DNA of 5,797 nucleotides from an uncultured Collinsella sp. (GCA_900553165.1 USCN01000092.1:1-5797); one strand, 5' to 3'. Numbered from the stretch's first letter, positions 1-5,797 are shown. Numbers and translations: made by a program. The notes: generated from the sequence alone by a model not told the origin.

Positions 1-1739
1 CGCGGAATCAGCTGCACGAGCGTGGACTTGCCCGAGCCCGTGGAGCCAATGATGCCGAGCATCTGACCGGCGTGCGTGGTGAAGTTCACGCCGCTGATGA
101 CGTCGGCGCGGGCAGCGGGATACTGGAAGCTCACGTCACGGAAGGTGAGCTCACCGCGCGGCGCGCTGGCAGCAGGCAGTTTGGGCGAGGCAGGGTCGTT
201 GATGCTCGTGGGGCAAGTGATGACCTCTTCCACGCGCTCGGCTGCGACCTCAGCGCGGGGCAGGATAACCGAAACCATGGTGAGGATCATAAACGCCATG
301 ACGATCTGCATGGTGTAGGAGATAAACGCCATCATGTTGCCGACCTGCATCACGCCGTCGGACACGCCCTGCGCGCCAAACCAGACGATAAGCACGGTGA
401 TGCAGTTCATGACCAGCATCATGAGCGGCATCATAAAGCTCATGGCGCGGTTGGTGTAGAGCTGCGTGGTCATCAGGTCGAGCGAAGCCTTGTCAAAGCG
501 CTCGAGTTCATGCTCCTCGCGGTTGAACGAGCGGATGGGCATAAGGCCGTCGAGCAGCTCGCGGGCGGTAAGGTTCACGCGGTCCACAAAGCTTTGCATC
601 TTTTTGAACTTGGGCATGGTGAGGCCCATGAGCACGCCGACGACGGCCGAAACCGCGATGATGGCCACGGCGATGGTCCACTCCAGGCCGGTGTGGTTGG
701 CCAGGACGCGCATGACGGCGACGATGCCCATGACGGGGGCCATCAGGCACATGCGGATAAACAGGGTTGCGGCCATCTGGATCTGCTGAATGTCGTTGGT
801 GCAGCGGGTGATGAGCGAGGCCTGGCTAAACTTGCCCACCTCGGCCGGCGAGAAGTGCATAACCTTGTTGAAGGTCTCGCGGCGCAGGTCGCGGGCGATG
901 GAGCAGGCGGTGCGCGAAGCCACGGCGCCGGTCAGGATGGTGGCGACCAGCGACACCAGACACAGACCAAACATCGTGGTCGCCATGCGGCCCAGGTAGG
1001 CGTTCTGCACGTCGGCGGGGTCGATGCCCTGTGCCTTGTACTCGTCCTGCACGTAGCTCACGGCGCGCTGGGTGACGATGGAGCCCGACATGGAGCCCAT
1101 TTTGTCAGCCATATCGTTGGCGCCCTCGACGAGCTTGCCCTGATCGATAAGACCGCCTTCAACGCCTAGGCGCAGGCTCTTCATGGTGATCTTACCGCCG
1201 TCGGCGTCGATCTGCTTTTGCATGCTCTGCGCGGCTGCGGTCTTCTGCTGCATCTCGGCGAGCTGCTCGGGCGTCATCGCTGCCATCTGCTCGGGGGTGG
1301 GCATGGCCTGAGCGGCGCCGCCATCGCTTGTCTCGGTGGATGCGCCGGTCATGTCGCCCATGGAGTCGGCGTCAATGCCCTGGTTGAGCGAAAGGACGAC
1401 GGTCTCGGGCAGGCTCATGATGTCGGCAATCTTGCCGCCGTCGGCGCGCTCCTCCTCGGTGCCCTTGTACGTTCGAATGCCGTTATTGTCCGCCTTGCTG
1501 AACACGGTCTCCACAGCTTTGGCGTCCTTGGCGCTCATAAAGAGTCCGAGGTCGTCGAGCGATTCGGCGCGAATGGTGTCGGGCACGGGCGAGGCGATAC
1601 CGCCTTGCTGCACGCCCACGTCGACGATATCGCTCATATAGGTAGGCAGTGCCAGGTCGGCGTTGCAGCTGATTACGATGAGTACGATAGCTGTGAACAG
1701 TGCCAGGATATGCTTTTTAAAGAGCTTGAGAATCCTCAC
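1..1739 (-). CDS. ABC exporter half-transporter (membrane domain plus start of ATPase domain), 3' end cut by the window
   Basis: Fused permease-ATPase of the multidrug/lipid exporter type (MdlB/LmrA-like), acting in the cytoplasmic membrane as half of a dimeric exporter. 579 codons are visible. TM1 lies at about residues 9-31, followed by PTYMSDIVDVGVQQGG (32-47). A polar insert covers about 46-245, TM2 starts near 249, and the remaining helices carry the coupling-loop segment SLITRCTNDIQQIQ. The nucleotide-binding domain begins near 535 and shows Walker A GSTGSGKST (565-573); Walker B, signature and H-loop lie beyond the edge. The start is GTG at 1739, in a GTGA overlap with the stop of the MarR gene, with AAAGGAG 9 bases upstream inside the MarR 3' end, so translation is probably coupled. 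The insert is rich in Met, Gln, Ala and Asp and holds a tandem TPEQ-x-A-x-M repeat (148-163). Exporters of this class usually come in pairs, so a second half-transporter may follow off the left edge. Family is certain; the substrate cannot be told. Confidence 0.93.
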   Translation of the reverse strand, partial: MRILKLFKKHILALFTAIVLIVISCNADLALPTYMSDIVDVGVQQGGIASPVPDTIRAESLDDLGLFMSAKDAKAVETVFSKADNNGIRTYKGTEEERADGGKIADIMSLPETVVLSLNQGIDADSMGDMTGASTETSDGGAAQAMPTPEQMAAMTPEQLAEMQQKTAAAQSMQKQIDADGGKITMKSLRLGVEGGLIDQGKLVEGANDMADKMGSMSGSIVTQRAVSYVQDEYKAQGIDPADVQNAYLGRMATTMFGLCLVSLVATILTGAVASRTACSIARDLRRETFNKVMHFSPAEVGKFSQASLITRCTNDIQQIQMAATLFIRMCLMAPVMGIVAVMRVLANHTGLEWTIAVAIIAVSAVVGVLMGLTMPKFKKMQSFVDRVNLTARELLDGLMPIRSFNREEHELERFDKASLDLMTTQLYTNRAMSFMMPLMMLVMNCITVLIVWFGAQGVSDGVMQVGNMMAFISYTMQIVMAFMILTMVSVILPRAEVAAERVEEVITCPTSINDPASPKLPAASAPRGELTFRDVSFQYPAARADVISGVNFTTHAGQMLGIIGSTGSGKSTLVQLIP

Positions 1740-2185
1740 TCGGCATCTCTCCTTTCTTGATTGCGGTCGATAATTTCGTTGGCACGCCTTAGAAGACGCA
1801 CCATCTCTTGGGTATCTGTTTCGCCGAGCTGTTCGAGGAAAGCCGCGGTGCGGTCCTCGAATTCCCGACGTTTGATTTCGAGGTCCTGGAATCCCTTGTC
1901 GGTCACTGTGACGTGTACGCGACGACGGTCGGTTTTTGAGTGCTCGCGCTCAACCCAGCCCTTGGCCTCGAGGGCGCGCAGAATATTGGCGATGCGGGCG
2001 CTCGAGACCCAGGCGCGATCAGCGAGTTCGCTCGGCGTGAGCGAACCGCCAGCGAGTATGAGGGCGCGCATGACGGCCATCTCGCCGCCGAGGGCTTTGT
2101 CCGCAAAGTGCGAAATGCGCTGATGCATGCTGCCGAACTCGGTAAGGAGCTGACGCCCAAGCTCATGGAAGTCGGTATCTTCCAC
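1736..2185 (-). CDS. MarR-family transcriptional regulator
   Basis: A 149-residue DNA-binding protein of usual MarR length, probably a dimeric repressor that releases DNA on binding a small ligand. A winged helix-turn-helix is visible: SELADRAWVSSARIANILRALEAKG (about 52-76, split here as helix-turn and recognition helix), then the wing with the hallmark DRRRVHVTVT (86-95). The flanking N-terminal (5-30) and C-terminal (98-147) helices would form the dimer interface. The start is GTG at 2183-2185, with AGGGG 6 bases upstream (2192-2196). The next in-frame ATG, residue 20, lacks a clear ribosome binding site. The gene overlaps the downstream ABC exporter by 4 bases, so the pair is one operon and the regulator most likely controls it. 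An inverted repeat over its start (2177-2225) supports autoregulation. Family assignment is firm; ligand and regulon are unknown. Confidence 0.93.
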   Translation of the reverse strand: MEDTDFHELGRQLLTEFGSMHQRISHFADKALGGEMAVMRALILAGGSLTPSELADRAWVSSARIANILRALEAKGWVEREHSKTDRRRVHVTVTDKGFQDLEIKRREFEDRTAAFLEQLGETDTQEMVRLLRRANEIIDRNQERRDAE

Positions 2186-2225
2186 CGAAAACCCCTAACA
2201 CTAGAAACTATTTTCGGTGAAAGAT
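2177..2225. promoter_or_regulatory. Long inverted repeat over the MarR gene start, candidate MarR operator
   Basis: Arms 2177-2191 (ATCTTCCACCGAAAA) and 2211-2225 (TTTTCGGTGAAAGAT) match at 14 of 15 positions across a 19-base spacer. The right arm is itself a small dyad, TTTC-GGT-GAAA, and the left arm is its near copy in the opposite sense. This fits two protein sites with centres 34 bases apart, about three helical turns. One arm overlaps the GTG start and first codons of the MarR gene; the other overlaps a possible -10 element. MarR proteins commonly bind dyads in their own promoter, so autorepression is the simplest reading. In RNA the inner arms could also pair and leave the AGGGG ribosome site in the loop. 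Confidence 0.65.
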
Positions 2226-2229
2226 GATA
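2224..2229 (-). promoter_or_regulatory. Possible -10 element of the marR-ABC operon
   Basis: On the minus strand this reads TATCAT, partly inside the right arm of the inverted repeat, and would give a leader of about 30 bases before the GTG start. No good -35 hexamer stands 16-18 bases upstream, so the promoter is weak, activator-dependent or misplaced. Its overlap with the dyad is what makes it attractive. Confidence 0.3.
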
Positions 2230-2293
2230 CCCGCATATTCGGACCTCATGCAGTGGGCAATATAAAGAGCGCATAAAGAGTTGAAAAATTCAA

Positions 2294-2321
2294 TTGCTGA
2301 AGCGTTTCAAAGAACTATTAT
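2294..2321 (+). promoter_or_regulatory. Candidate promoter for the SDR-permease genes
   Basis: TTGCTG (2294-2299) and TATTAT (2316-2321) are separated by 16 bases in the AT-richest part of the divergent intergenic region. A start near 2328 would leave a leader of about 108 bases before the dehydrogenase. A second possible -10, a perfect TATAAT at 2370-2375, has only TTGTCA (2342-2347) upstream at an over-long 22-base spacing, so it is less convincing as a sigma-70-type pair. A 13-base dyad TTGAA-AAA-TTCAA (2281-2293) lies immediately upstream and could bind a regulator. Confidence 0.4.
2298..2309. promoter_or_regulatory. CG-centred palindrome, possible LacI-family operator
   Basis: TGAAGCGTTTCA is a palindrome with five of six base pairs matching and a central CG, the general form of LacI/GalR-family operators. 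It sits between the -35 and -10 of the candidate promoter, an ideal place for repression. No LacI-family gene is in the window. A catabolite-responsive (cre) element was considered, but the spacing is one base short of the cre consensus. Confidence 0.35.
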
Positions 2322-2435
2322 GCCCGCGGTTAGGCGAGGGGTTGTCACCACCATGACGACTGGGACTCATATAATCGCCACGTGCGATGCTTCAACTTCC
2401 CGCAAGGAGACACCTGAATCAAGGGGGTTGGAGTC

Positions 2436-3185
2436 ATGGCATTTGACTTCACGGGCAAAACCGCGATCGTTACCGGTGGCACTCAGGGCATTGGCCTCGA
2501 GATTGCCAAGGGCATCGTTGCGGGCGGCGGACACGTCGCGCTCATCGCAAGGAACGCTGCTAAGGGCGAGGCCGCGGTGGTCGAGCTTGGCGAGGGCAAC
2601 AAGTTCTATCAGCTCGATGTCGCCGATGCACCCAAGGCGCGCGAGACTGTCGAGCAGATTTTTACGGACCTGCCTCAAACCAATATCCTGATTAACTGTG
2701 CCGGTGTTATCAGCACCAAGAAGTTCGACGAGATCGATGACACCGAGTGGCGTCGTACCATCGACATCAACCTCAACGGCACCTTTACCATGATGAATGC
2801 CGTGTACCCGCACTTTAAGGCGGCCCATGCCGGCACTATCGTCAACGTGAGCTCTGTTGCTGGCAAGATCGGCGGCGGCCTGCTCGGCACCGCGGCTTAC
2901 GCGAGCTCCAAGGCCGGTGTTAACGGTCTAACCAAGGCAGTCGCCAAGGAAGGCGGTAAGTTCGGCGTTCGCTGCAACGCTGTATGCCCGTCGCTCACGC
3001 TTACCGATATGACCTCGATCCTCTCTGACGAGAACTCTCAGCGCATCATCAACGGTATTCCTCTGGGCCGTGCCGCCCAGGCCAGCGAGCCTGCGCAGAT
3101 GGTGCTGTTCTTCGCTTCCGACCTCGCCAGCTTCGTGAACGGCGAGATTGGTGACTGCGACGGCGGCATCGTCCTGGACGGGTAA
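2436..3185 (+). CDS. Short-chain dehydrogenase/reductase (SDR), possibly acting on a keto-deoxy sugar acid
   Basis: A 249-residue cytoplasmic NAD(P)-dependent oxidoreductase of classical SDR length. Visible motifs are the Rossmann nucleotide loop TGGTQGIG (13-20), Asp61-Val62 at the adenine pocket, NCAG (87-90) in place of the usual NNAG, and the catalytic tetrad Asn112, Ser140, Tyr155 and Lys159 in YASSK. The C-terminal part is of the usual SDR type, with the NG-x(5)-DGG motif near the end. Arg39 after the second strand hints at NADP, but this is weak. The start is ATG at 2436, with AAGGGGG (2421-2427) 8 bases upstream; a GGAG at 2430-2433 is too close to be the main site. A KdgT-type permease follows 108 bases downstream on the same strand. 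By context it may be a KduD-like 2-dehydro-3-deoxygluconate dehydrogenase, but its sequence is not distinctly KduD. The fold is certain; the substrate is inferred. Confidence 0.92.
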   Translation: MAFDFTGKTAIVTGGTQGIGLEIAKGIVAGGGHVALIARNAAKGEAAVVELGEGNKFYQLDVADAPKARETVEQIFTDLPQTNILINCAGVISTKKFDEIDDTEWRRTIDINLNGTFTMMNAVYPHFKAAHAGTIVNVSSVAGKIGGGLLGTAAYASSKAGVNGLTKAVAKEGGKFGVRCNAVCPSLTLTDMTSILSDENSQRIINGIPLGRAAQASEPAQMVLFFASDLASFVNGEIGDCDGGIVLDG

Positions 3186-3216
3186 TACCCCGCGGTGATC
3201 GTTTGGCGGCGACCCT

Positions 3217-3243
3217 GGCGACTCGGGGTTGTCGCCTTCTTTC
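3217..3243 (+). terminator. Weak terminator or attenuator between the SDR and permease genes
   Basis: GGCGAC (3217-3222) pairs with GTCGCC (3231-3236) around an 8-base loop and is followed by TTCTTTCT. A second copy of GGCGAC at 3208-3213 can compete for the same right arm. The short stem and broken T-run suggest partial termination, which would lower permease expression relative to the dehydrogenase. I see no convincing separate promoter before the permease. Confidence 0.4.
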
Positions 3244-3280
3244 TGACATAGGCGCGTGCGGCTTCGATTCGCATGCATCC

Positions 3281-3287
3281 AAAGGAG
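3281..3287 (+). promoter_or_regulatory. Ribosome binding site fixing the permease start
   Basis: AAAGGAG lies 6 bases before ATG 3294. The in-frame ATG at 3273 sits upstream of this site and has no ribosome binding site of its own, so translation should begin at 3294. Confidence 0.85.
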
Positions 3288-3293
3288 ATATAT

Positions 3294-4670
3294 ATGAGTG
3301 AATCGACTGCGGTGGAGGCGCCGGCGGCAAAGGAGCCGTTCTTTAAGATGTCCTCCATCCCGGGTGCCAATATTTTGGTGCCGCTTTTGTTGGGCTGCCT
3401 GCTCAACACGCTGTTCCCTGACCTGTTCAAAACGCTCGGCAGCTTTACGCTTGGCATGACCCAGCAGGGTGCAGGCCCGCTCGTGGGCGCATTTTTGCTC
3501 ATCGTCGGTACGACGATTTCGTTTAAGAGTGCTCCTGCCGCCGCTGCCCGCGGCGCCATCATCATCGCCGTCAAGCAGATCGTGGTCGTTGCCGTGTCGC
3601 TGCTCATCCTTTATGTGTTCAACGACAACCTGTTTGGCATCTCGGCCATGGTGATGCTGGCCGCTTGCACGGGTGCCAACAACGCTATGTACGCTGGACT
3701 GATGGGCACCATGGGCAACGAGGCCGAGCGTGGCGCCGTCGCCATCACCACGCTCGTTGTCGGCCCTCCGGTCACGATGATCGTGCTCGGCGCCGCCGGT
3801 CAGGCTCCGATTGGCTGGGCGCTCGTGGGCGCCATCCTGCCGATCGTCGTCGGCATTATCCTGGGCAACCTGTTCCCCAGCTTTAAGAAGATGATGGCAC
3901 CGGCACTTTCCGCCATCATCGTGCTCGTCTTCTTTGCAATGGGCTCGACCATGACCTTTGGCCAGCTCATTAATGGCGGTCTTCCCGGTATCCTGCTCGG
4001 CGTGATCTGCTCGGTGATCTTTGCAATTCCCGTCATCGCGGTCGATAAGCTCACGGGCGGTACGGGTGTCGCAGGTGCGGCCATTTCGAGCTGCGCCGGA
4101 GCCAATGTGGCCACGCCTGCTGCCATGGCAAGCGTCAACGGGGCCATGTACGGCGGCGCCGTGCTCGCGACGGCTACGGCACAGGTTGCTGCCTGCGCAA
4201 TCGTGACGGCTATTTTGACCCCGCTGGTCACCAGCTGGTGCTACAGCATTTTGAGGGCCAGGGTCACAGCAAGGCAACGACCGACAAGGCCTCCGCAGCC
4301 GCCTAATGCCAAGCGGCAATCAAAGCTAAAAACTAGTCACGCCACAGGGCGGCCACGGGGGATCCTGTGGCCGCCCTGCAGTTTCTGTAGGGTCTCTGTG
4401 ACACTTTACCCTGCTAAAGCTGGCATAACAGCTAGAGCGAACGTCGTACAAAGGCAAGGAAAAATACCAAAGAAATCGGTGAACGGTAGTTGTTCGCGCT
4501 CGCATTTCCTGCGGGTTTGTAAAAAACGCCCTTATGATATAAAAAAAGAAACATATAACAGCCCAGATGGAGAGGGTCGCTATGTTATCCTTCTCAAATG
4601 GGTGAAATCTTGGGTTTTGGGTTGTAGTTCCAAGGTGGATAAACGTTTTCCATGCACCAACGTGTGGTGA
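3294..4670 (+). CDS. kdgT: 2-keto-3-deoxygluconate permease, KdgT family, with frameshifted C-terminus
   Basis: Cytoplasmic-membrane carrier of the KdgT family, which imports 2-keto-3-deoxygluconate, an intermediate of pectin and uronate breakdown, with protons. Residues 20-317 follow E. coli KdgT closely as I remember it: SIPGANILVPLLLG (21-34) near the start, about ten hydrophobic segments, GILLGV, and the conserved region GGTGVAGAAISSCAGANVA followed by TP (255-275). The start is ATG 3294 with AAAGGAG. The family is about 330 residues long, but this frame gives 458. Past residue 317 the protein turns into Arg/Pro/Lys-rich sequence without family likeness and crosses a strong terminator hairpin. 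A one-base loss near 4243-4250 explains this: adding one base there yields a short tail ending in KASAAA and TAA at 4304-4306, 337 residues in all. All membrane segments precede the shift, so function may survive. The SDR gene upstream is probably cotranscribed. Confidence 0.88.
   Translation: MSESTAVEAPAAKEPFFKMSSIPGANILVPLLLGCLLNTLFPDLFKTLGSFTLGMTQQGAGPLVGAFLLIVGTTISFKSAPAAAARGAIIIAVKQIVVVAVSLLILYVFNDNLFGISAMVMLAACTGANNAMYAGLMGTMGNEAERGAVAITTLVVGPPVTMIVLGAAGQAPIGWALVGAILPIVVGIILGNLFPSFKKMMAPALSAIIVLVFFAMGSTMTFGQLINGGLPGILLGVICSVIFAIPVIAVDKLTGGTGVAGAAISSCAGANVATPAAMASVNGAMYGGAVLATATAQVAACAIVTAILTPLVTSWCYSILRARVTARQRPTRPPQPPNAKRQSKLKTSHATGRPRGILWPPCSFCRVSVTLYPAKAGITARANVVQRQGKIPKKSVNGSCSRSHFLRVCKKRPYDIKKETYNSPDGEGRYVILLKWVKSWVLGCSSKVDKRFPCTNVW
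4236..4306 (+). other. Probable one-base deletion and bypassed native stop of the permease gene
   Basis: In the open frame the codons read W315-C316-Y317-S318-I-L-R-A-R, after which family likeness stops. The frame of TAA 4304-4306 reads HFEGQGHSKATTDKASAAA directly before the stop, a natural hydrophilic carrier tail, and the frame is joined by one extra base between 4243 and 4250. For example, one more A after TAC would give W-C-Y-K-H-F-E-G. The stop is followed 38 bases later by the terminator, as expected for a true gene end. It may be a real mutation or a sequencing or assembly error. Confidence 0.75.
4345..4387 (+). terminator. Strong intrinsic terminator hairpin after the permease
   Basis: CAGGGCGGCCAC (4345-4356) and GTGGCCGCCCTG (4367-4378) are a perfect 12-base inverted repeat with a 10-base loop, which can close further through two G-C pairs and a G-U. 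The following CAGTTTCTGT is only moderately T-rich. The position, 38 bases after the inferred native stop of the permease, fits the end of that transcription unit. It separates the sugar-acid genes from pflB. Confidence 0.8.
4517..4543 (+). promoter_or_regulatory. Candidate pflB promoter with extended -10
   Basis: TTGTAA (4517-4522), a 15-base spacer and TATAAA (4538-4543) preceded by TG at 4535-4536, giving the extended -10 form TGATATAAA. The surroundings are markedly AT-rich against the GC-rich genes. Transcription would start near 4550, leaving a leader of about 220 bases. I looked for Rex (TTGTGAA-N4-TTCACAA) and FNR (TTGAT-N4-ATCAA) sites, usual for pfl control in other bacteria, and found none. 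The stretch 4381-4516 before it shows only short imperfect dyads and no gene. Confidence 0.55.
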
Positions 4671-4772
4671 AGAACGGAAGAAGCCGGTAGTGCAAGCCGA
4701 ACATTCAAGAATTCAATAAGCAGCGGTGTGAGAGAGCGCCGCATAACACGTAACTAGGAGCGTGGTTACACA
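4550..4772 (+). other. Long, possibly structured 5' leader of pflB
   Basis: No conserved gene is visible here. ATCTTGGG (4607-4614) can pair with TCCAAGGT (4629-4636), including two G-U pairs. TTATCC (4585-4590) pairs with GGATAA (4637-4642), immediately adjacent, so one continuous 14-base strand would stack two helices. A further hairpin, CACCA-acgtg-TGGTG, lies at 4655-4669. GTAAC (4750-4754) and GTTAC (4765-4769) bracket the AGGAG ribosome site at 4756-4760. A tiny reading frame from ATG 4567, 12 codons ending in TGA, is present but may be chance. I do not recognise a known riboswitch class. Confidence 0.35.
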
Positions 4773-5797
4773 ATGCAGGAGGCATGGGAAGGCTTCAAGG
4801 AAGGCATCTGGACGGGAGAGGTTGACGTCCGAGACTTCATCCAGAAGAACTACACCCCCTACGAGGGCGACGAGTCGTTCCTCGCCGGCCCGACCGAGCG
4901 TACCAAGGAGCTGTGGGGCGAGGTTCTCGACCTGCTGCTCAAGGAGCGCGAGCAGGGCGGTGTCCTCGATATGGACACCAAGACCGTCACGGGTATCGTG
5001 AGCCACCCCGCTGGCTACATCGATAACGCCCACCGCGAGAAGGAGACCATCGTCGGTCTCCAGACTGACAAGCCGCTCAAGCGCGCTCTGCACGTCAACG
5101 GTGGTATCCGCATCGCTTGCCAGGCTGCCAGCCAGCACGGCTATAAGGTCGACGAGAACGTTGTCGAGCGCTACACCTTCGAGCGCAAGACCCACAACGC
5201 TGGCGTCTTCGATGTCTACACCCCCGAGATGCGTGCTTGCCGCTCGGCGCACATCATCACCGGTCTGCCCGATGGCTATGGCCGCGGCCGCATCATCGGC
5301 GACTACCGTCGTGTTGCCCTGTACGGTGTCGACTACCTGATCAAGGACAAGGAGGCCCAGAAGGCTTCCACCCCGACGGTCATGACCGCCGACAACATCC
5401 GCGACCGTGAGGAGCTGCAGGAGCAGATCCGCGCCCTCGGCGAGCTCAAGATGATGGCCGAGACCTATGGTTTCGACATTTCCAACCCTGCTACCAACAC
5501 GCAGGAGGCCATCCAGTGGATGTACTTCGCCTACCTCGCTGCCGTCAAGGAGCAGAACGGCGCCGCTATGTCCATCGGCCGTACCTCCACGTTCATCGAC
5601 ATCTACGCTGAGCGCGACCTTGCCAACGGCACCTTCACCGAGGAGCAGATCCAGGAGTTCGTGGATCACTTCATCATGAAGCTCCGCATGGTCAAGTTTG
5701 CCCGTACCCCCGAGTACCAGGCCCTGTTTACCGGCGACCCGCAGTGGGTCACCGAGTCCATCGGCGGCATGAGCATTGGGGGAAAGACCCTGGTCAC
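4773..5797 (+). CDS. pflB: Pyruvate formate-lyase (formate acetyltransferase), N-terminal part
   Basis: Glycyl-radical enzyme of the cytoplasm that converts pyruvate and CoA to acetyl-CoA and formate under anaerobic conditions. The 341 visible codons align almost throughout with E. coli PflB (760 residues): VRDFIQKNYTPYEGDESFL (19-37), RKTHN (138-142), FDVYTPEMRACR, and GLPDGYGRGRIIGDYRR (164-180). Arg173 corresponds to the pyruvate-binding Arg176 of E. coli (numbered without Met). Phe319 and Trp325, in the LFTGDPQW segment, match the active-site Phe327 and Trp333. The catalytic Cys pair and the C-terminal radical glycine lie beyond the right edge. The start is ATG 4773, with an in-frame TAG at 4755-4757 and AGGAG 12 bases upstream, a longer spacing than usual. 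It has its own promoter after the permease terminator, and the activating enzyme gene pflA commonly lies downstream. Compared with E. coli it lacks a short stretch before the EELQEQIRALGELK region. Assignment is near certain. Confidence 0.97.
   Translation, partial: MQEAWEGFKEGIWTGEVDVRDFIQKNYTPYEGDESFLAGPTERTKELWGEVLDLLLKEREQGGVLDMDTKTVTGIVSHPAGYIDNAHREKETIVGLQTDKPLKRALHVNGGIRIACQAASQHGYKVDENVVERYTFERKTHNAGVFDVYTPEMRACRSAHIITGLPDGYGRGRIIGDYRRVALYGVDYLIKDKEAQKASTPTVMTADNIRDREELQEQIRALGELKMMAETYGFDISNPATNTQEAIQWMYFAYLAAVKEQNGAAMSIGRTSTFIDIYAERDLANGTFTEEQIQEFVDHFIMKLRMVKFARTPEYQALFTGDPQWVTESIGGMSIGGKTLV

Noticed and set aside
72..1169. Long plus-strand reading frame of 365 codons, rich in His, Asp and Gly
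   Set aside because: Antisense shadow of the ABC exporter; the composition is typical of reverse-frame translation of GC-rich DNA, and there is no ribosome site or family likeness.
1218..1760. Plus-strand reading frame of 180 codons
   Set aside because: Shadow of the N-terminal part of the exporter; ends inside the MarR-ABC junction without its own signals.
2298..2309. Catabolite-responsive (cre) element
   Set aside because: The TG-to-CG spacing is one base shorter than the cre consensus; the symmetry fits a general LacI-type palindrome better.
2281..2691. Plus-strand frame beginning in the divergent intergenic region
   Set aside because: Runs out of frame into the SDR gene, has no ribosome site and no recognisable product.
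2928..4319. Minus-strand reading frame of 463 codons opposite the SDR and permease genes
   Set aside because: It spans two recognised plus-strand genes and their intergenic region, is Arg/His/Asp-rich and resembles no family.
4435..4498. Distant GCGAAC / GTTCGC complementarity in the region before pflB
   Set aside because: Six bases separated by about 50 are expected by chance and are upstream of the likely transcription start.
4567..4605. Twelve-codon leader peptide in the pflB leader
   Set aside because: Has no run of regulatory codons and no clear attenuator partner; such short frames are common by chance.
4713..5669. Minus-strand reading frame of 318 codons
   Set aside because: Shadow of pflB, whose plus-strand product is unmistakable.

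Overview
The window looks like chromosomal DNA from a GC-rich, anaerobic gut actinobacterium, most likely Coriobacteriia and possibly Collinsella. The basis is strongly GC-biased third codon positions, a pyruvate formate-lyase gene (strict or facultative anaerobic metabolism), a sugar-acid uptake gene and GTG starts. The genus is a guess from overall impression, not from a search.

Left part, minus strand (1-2185): a two-gene unit. A MarR-family repressor (1736-2185) is followed, with a 4-base GTGA overlap, by an ABC exporter half-transporter (1-1739). The exporter runs off the left edge just after its Walker A motif. It carries an insert of about 200 residues between its first two membrane helices. 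The MarR start region holds a striking 14-of-15 inverted repeat (2177-2225), the best candidate for an autoregulatory operator. The arrangement is typical of a self-controlled drug or metabolite efflux operon.

Middle part, plus strand (2186-4380): a 250-base divergent intergenic region with promoter-like elements and a CG-centred palindrome resembling a LacI-family operator. It is followed by a classical short-chain dehydrogenase/reductase (2436-3185) and a KdgT-family 2-keto-3-deoxygluconate permease starting at 3294. Together they suggest uptake and oxidoreduction of a uronate-derived keto-deoxy sugar acid. The permease appears to have lost one base near codon 318. Its frame misses the apparent native stop at 4304-4306 and runs through a strong terminator hairpin (4345-4378) to a stop at 4668-4670.

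Right part, plus strand (4381-5797): an AT-richer intergenic region of nearly 400 bases with an extended -10 promoter and a long, apparently structured leader. It precedes pflB, pyruvate formate-lyase, of which the first 341 codons are present. pflB is an independent transcription unit serving anaerobic pyruvate cleavage to acetyl-CoA and formate.

No tRNA, rRNA, CRISPR array, insertion sequence or phage gene is visible. I see no clearly undescribed system. The observations most worth checking are the permease frameshift with its non-stop consequence, the MarR inverted repeat that spans the start codon, and the structured pflB leader.
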